Shown: piece by piece, positions 7,212 through 8,735 of the stretch
Position numbering within the stretch: position 1 is the stretch's first letter
How the letters are laid out: every line of letters starts with the position of its first letter
NCBI RefSeq assembly: GCF_900109205.1
Contig: NZ_FNZB01000016.1
Coordinates: 1-8,735 of the forward strand
Reading direction: 5' to 3'
DNA: 8,735 nucleotides
Origin: Sphingomonas sp. OV641
GTDB lineage: Bacteria; Pseudomonadota; Alphaproteobacteria; Sphingomonadales; Sphingomonadaceae
Notes under the pieces: model-generated
Databases searched by the model: none
What the model saw: only the letters and a program-made list of their open reading frames with translations
What the model was told of the DNA's origin: nothing
Translations under genes and position numbers: made by a program

Positions 7212-7640
7212 GTCCCTTGCCCCGGTCGCGCGACAGGGCGCGGACGAGCTGGCGCTGGTCGGCGAAGTCGCGCGGCCGTAATGGAGATGCACGTCGTCGC
7301 GATGCCGCGACATGCCGACATAGGCGCTGTGCCGGTCCATGCCGGGGGTGGCGAGGACAGGGGCGCGATCGACCGTCACCCCCTGCGATTTATGGATGGT
7401 GGCGGCATAGCCATGATCGACATGGGCATAATCCTTGGTGTCGAACGCGACACCGCGCCCGTCATCGAGGCGCACCGCCATGCCCTCGGGCGATACCCGC
7501 TCGATCGGGCGAGCGTGCCGTTCTTGACCCCCATGCCCCGTTCGTTGCGAAGGAACATGATGCGGTCGCCGGTCGCGAACTGGCGTGTCCCCCGCTCGGC
7601 CTTCACCGTCACGTCGCCGCCAAGGTCGTCCGACGAACGC
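7212..7640 (-). pseudogene. traA: Frameshifted C-terminal fragment of a Ti-type TraA relaxase/helicase
   Basis: On the minus strand this reads as the helicase end of a TraA-type conjugative relaxase: GDRIMFLRNERGMGVKNG, then GMAVRLDDGRGVAFDTKDYA, then HGYAATIHKSQGVTVDR and TPGMDRHSAYVGMSRHRD. The last two match the C-terminal RecD-like helicase motifs (HKSQG, and the SR near the end). At least three indels break it. One base is missing near 7505 (after GTLA). Another is missing near 7272 (after HYGR), where DFADQRQLVRALSRDRGK moves to another frame. One extra base near 7215 restores the frame. The nicking domain is absent, so it cannot mobilise DNA. It runs straight into the DUF6118-like remnant. 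The upstream edge around 7630-7660 is uncertain. Confidence 0.8.
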
Positions 7641-7698
7641 CCAGCGCCAGCGCGGCGATCAGGTAGCGCATACAGATCTTGGTCGAAGCATCGTTGGC
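7641..7698. other. Unassigned junction DNA between the TraA fragment and the DUF305 gene
   Basis: On the minus strand an open frame crosses the hairpin and continues NDASTKICMRYLIAALALG before breaking up near the TraA fragment. I do not recognise it. The piece MRYLIAALALG looks like the start of a signal peptide, so this could be a truncated exported protein, or simply an old recombination joint. Confidence 0.25.
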
Positions 7699-7723
7699 GG
7701 TCCCGTCCGATTGGAGCGGGACC
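7699..7723 (-). terminator. Hairpin downstream of the exported DUF305 gene
   Basis: GGTCCCG and CGGGACC form a perfect 7-bp stem that extends by TCC/GGA with one bulged base, giving a GATT loop. It starts 6 bases after the stop codon of the DUF305 gene, reading on the minus strand. No clear T-run follows, so termination is plausible but not certain. Confidence 0.5.
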
Positions 7724-7729
7724 ATGCGG

Positions 7730-8110
7730 TTATTGAGCAGGCTTGCCCATTTTGCGGAGCATCGCATTCAGGGTCGCGATTTCGCGGTTCTGGCTTGTGA
7801 TGGCTTTCTGCGCCTCGCCCCGGACCTCTGCATTCTGGGAACTGCGAAGCGCAATCTGCGACATCGCGACCGCACCGCGGTGATGCTCGATCATCTTGCG
7901 AATCCACGTCTCGCCGGCATCGGCTCCCTTCGCCGCCATCATCTTCTGGTGCATGTCCATCTCGGCCGGGCCGTAGGGGTTGGCCGCGGTTGGCTGCATC
8001 ATCTTGGAATGATCCATGCCTTGATGGTTCATGCCCTGATGCCCCGCCTGCTGGGCTAGGGCCGGGGTAGCGAGCAAGGCAAGGGTCGCCAGCACGGGTA
8101 CAATACGCAG
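7730..8110 (-). CDS. Exported DUF305 protein, Met/His-rich
   Basis: The mature part has the DUF305 signature: TWIRKMIEHHRGAVAMSQIA, then regularly charged helices to the end (NAMLRKMGKPAQ). Just after the signal peptide lies a His/Met-rich stretch (HQGMNHQGMDHSKMMQ) that could bind copper. DUF305 genes often sit in copper clusters, but their biochemical role is not settled. The signal peptide RIVPVLATLALLATPALA fits a start at CTG 8110, which has GAGGAG 6 bases upstream and gives 126 residues. No in-frame ATG is near. The frame stays open up to an ATG at 8287, but that extension is hydrophilic, overlaps the neighbouring gene and would bury the signal peptide. A non-standard CTG start, or a mutated ATG, is therefore likely. 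It probably forms an operon with the membrane DUF305 gene upstream. Confidence 0.8.
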   Translation of the reverse strand: MRIVPVLATLALLATPALAQQAGHQGMNHQGMDHSKMMQPTAANPYGPAEMDMHQKMMAAKGADAGETWIRKMIEHHRGAVAMSQIALRSSQNAEVRGEAQKAITSQNREIATLNAMLRKMGKPAQ

Positions 8111-8169
8111 CTCGATCTCCTCGGGTCGTGTCAATTTTCTACGCGCCGGAAGCGCGCCCCCCTCATCCG

Positions 8170-8216
8170 CCGAAGCGATAATCGTTGGGTGGCTTGTCCT
8201 ATCAGTCGCGCTTCGG
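8170..8216 (-). repeat. 8-bp inverted repeat between the two DUF305 genes
   Basis: CCGAAGCG (8170-8177) and CGCTTCGG (8209-8216) are perfect inverted repeats separated by 31 bases, starting just after the stop codon of the membrane DUF305 gene. They could form a stem that tunes or partly ends transcription. With a long loop and no T-run the case is weak. Confidence 0.35.
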
Positions 8217-8217
8217 T

Positions 8218-8664
8218 TCAAAGCCGGGGAAGAATGGCCTTCATCTGATCGATCTCGCGGCGCTGCCCCTTGATGATTTCGCCGCATAGCGCTTTCAACT
8301 CGGGATCACGGAGCGACGCCTCTTGGCACATCAGGATCGCGCCCGAGTGATGCGGAATCATCGACCGCGTGAACGCCCGGTCTCCGATCGTCGTCTGCGT
8401 CCGGATCAGCGCGTAGCTGCCGAGGAAGACCGCGATCGAGCCGATAATTAGTGCGCTGTTCGCCGCCCTGGAAGGAAACATATGGCGCATGGCGAGGATC
8501 ATCGCGACTACCATCGGCGCGACCATCATCAGCGTCATATAGAACATATTCAGGTTGTTGTAGAAGCTGCCTAAACTGTCGATCATCACGAACATAACGA
8601 AATACATGATGATGCCGCTGACGACGGTCTGCACCGCCAAGCTCACATATGCGTTCTTCATCAT
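8218..8664 (-). CDS. Membrane-anchored DUF305 protein
   Basis: The 148-residue protein starts with three hydrophobic helices (about residues 5-30, 38-60 and 68-88), rich in methionine and phenylalanine. A soluble C-terminal DUF305 region follows with SMIPHHSGAILMCQEA and an amphipathic helix (IIKGQRREIDQMKAIL). The HH pair and the following methionine and cysteine match the conserved face of DUF305 domains. GGGAGAG lies 5 bases before ATG 8664; a second ATG follows directly, so the exact start could be either. The role is probably metal binding at the membrane, inferred from the copper neighbourhood only. The exported DUF305 gene lies 107 bases downstream on the same strand. Confidence 0.82.
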   Translation of the reverse strand: MMKNAYVSLAVQTVVSGIIMYFVMFVMIDSLGSFYNNLNMFYMTLMMVAPMVVAMILAMRHMFPSRAANSALIIGSIAVFLGSYALIRTQTTIGDRAFTRSMIPHHSGAILMCQEASLRDPELKALCGEIIKGQRREIDQMKAILPRL

Positions 8665-8673
8665 CGCTACTCT

Positions 8674-8706
8674 CCCGTGTTGATGCCGCCCGCCCGCATA
8701 AGTGCG
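8674..8706. repeat. Dispersed repeat, copy 2 (leader of membrane DUF305 gene)
   Basis: The blocks GTGTTGAT, CGCCCGCC and CATAAGTGCGCCG occur here in the same order as at 6631-6674. It ends about 10 bases before the membrane DUF305 start codon. The sequence beyond it to the window end shows no gene I can support. Confidence 0.4.
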
Positions 8707-8735
8707 CCGCGCCGTGTCGCGCGTCGCCGGACAGC

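Noticed and set aside
8707..8735. Possible fourth DUF6118 scar at the window end
   Set aside because: The minus-strand reading gives a weak match to the KARETVRC core over about 7 codons. The stretch is too short and GC-rich to separate from chance, and the window ends here.
1..8735. CRISPR arrays, tRNA or rRNA genes, intact insertion sequences
   Set aside because: No regularly spaced repeats, no RNA gene signatures and no transposase reading frame were seen.

Overview
The window looks like a plasmid or genomic-island segment from an alphaproteobacterium, most likely a sphingomonad (Sphingomonas, Sphingobium or Novosphingobium). The reasons are GC-rich sequence, a decayed Ti-type TraA relaxase tail of the kind common on sphingomonad plasmids, and a copper-handling gene set often seen there. 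The host assignment is inference.

Layout: (1) 1-585 (+) is the 3' part of a membrane protein with an SPW-repeat-like C-terminus. (2) 843-2795 (+) is a large cytochrome c/FTR1-type iron permease. (3) 2923-6580 is a compact copper module. On the minus strand are copA (Cu(I) P-type ATPase), cueR (MerR-family Cu(I) sensor, start codon 11 nt after copA) and a cytosolic cysteine-rich four-helix copper-storage protein (Csp). Divergent from copA on the plus strand is a 64-aa CopZ-like HMA chaperone. (4) 6581-7729 is decayed conjugation-related DNA: an HMA-gene terminator, inverted repeats, a DUF6118-like pseudogene and a frameshifted TraA tail. (5) 7730-8664 (-) holds two DUF305 proteins, one membrane-bound and one exported.

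The copper genes form a visible regulon. Three promoters, for copA, copZ and csp, share a TTGACC -35 box and an 18-nt interrupted palindrome inside the spacer; the spacer is 19 nt in the two clearest cases. That is the layout expected for a MerR-family activator, and the local CueR keeps Ser77, Cys112 and Cys120 in exact E. coli numbering. The inferred circuit is: CueR senses Cu(I), CopZ shuttles it, CopA exports it, Csp stores the excess in the cytosol, and the DUF305 proteins may bind copper in the envelope.

The most unusual feature is architectural. Fragments of the 3' end of one gene (DUF6118-like, all on the minus strand) occur at three module borders: 618-779, 2836-2874 and 6727-7211. 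This suggests that the accessory modules were assembled by repeated recombination at the end of a relaxase-associated gene. A second short repeat links the DNA downstream of copZ (6631-6674) with the leader of the membrane DUF305 gene (8674-8706).
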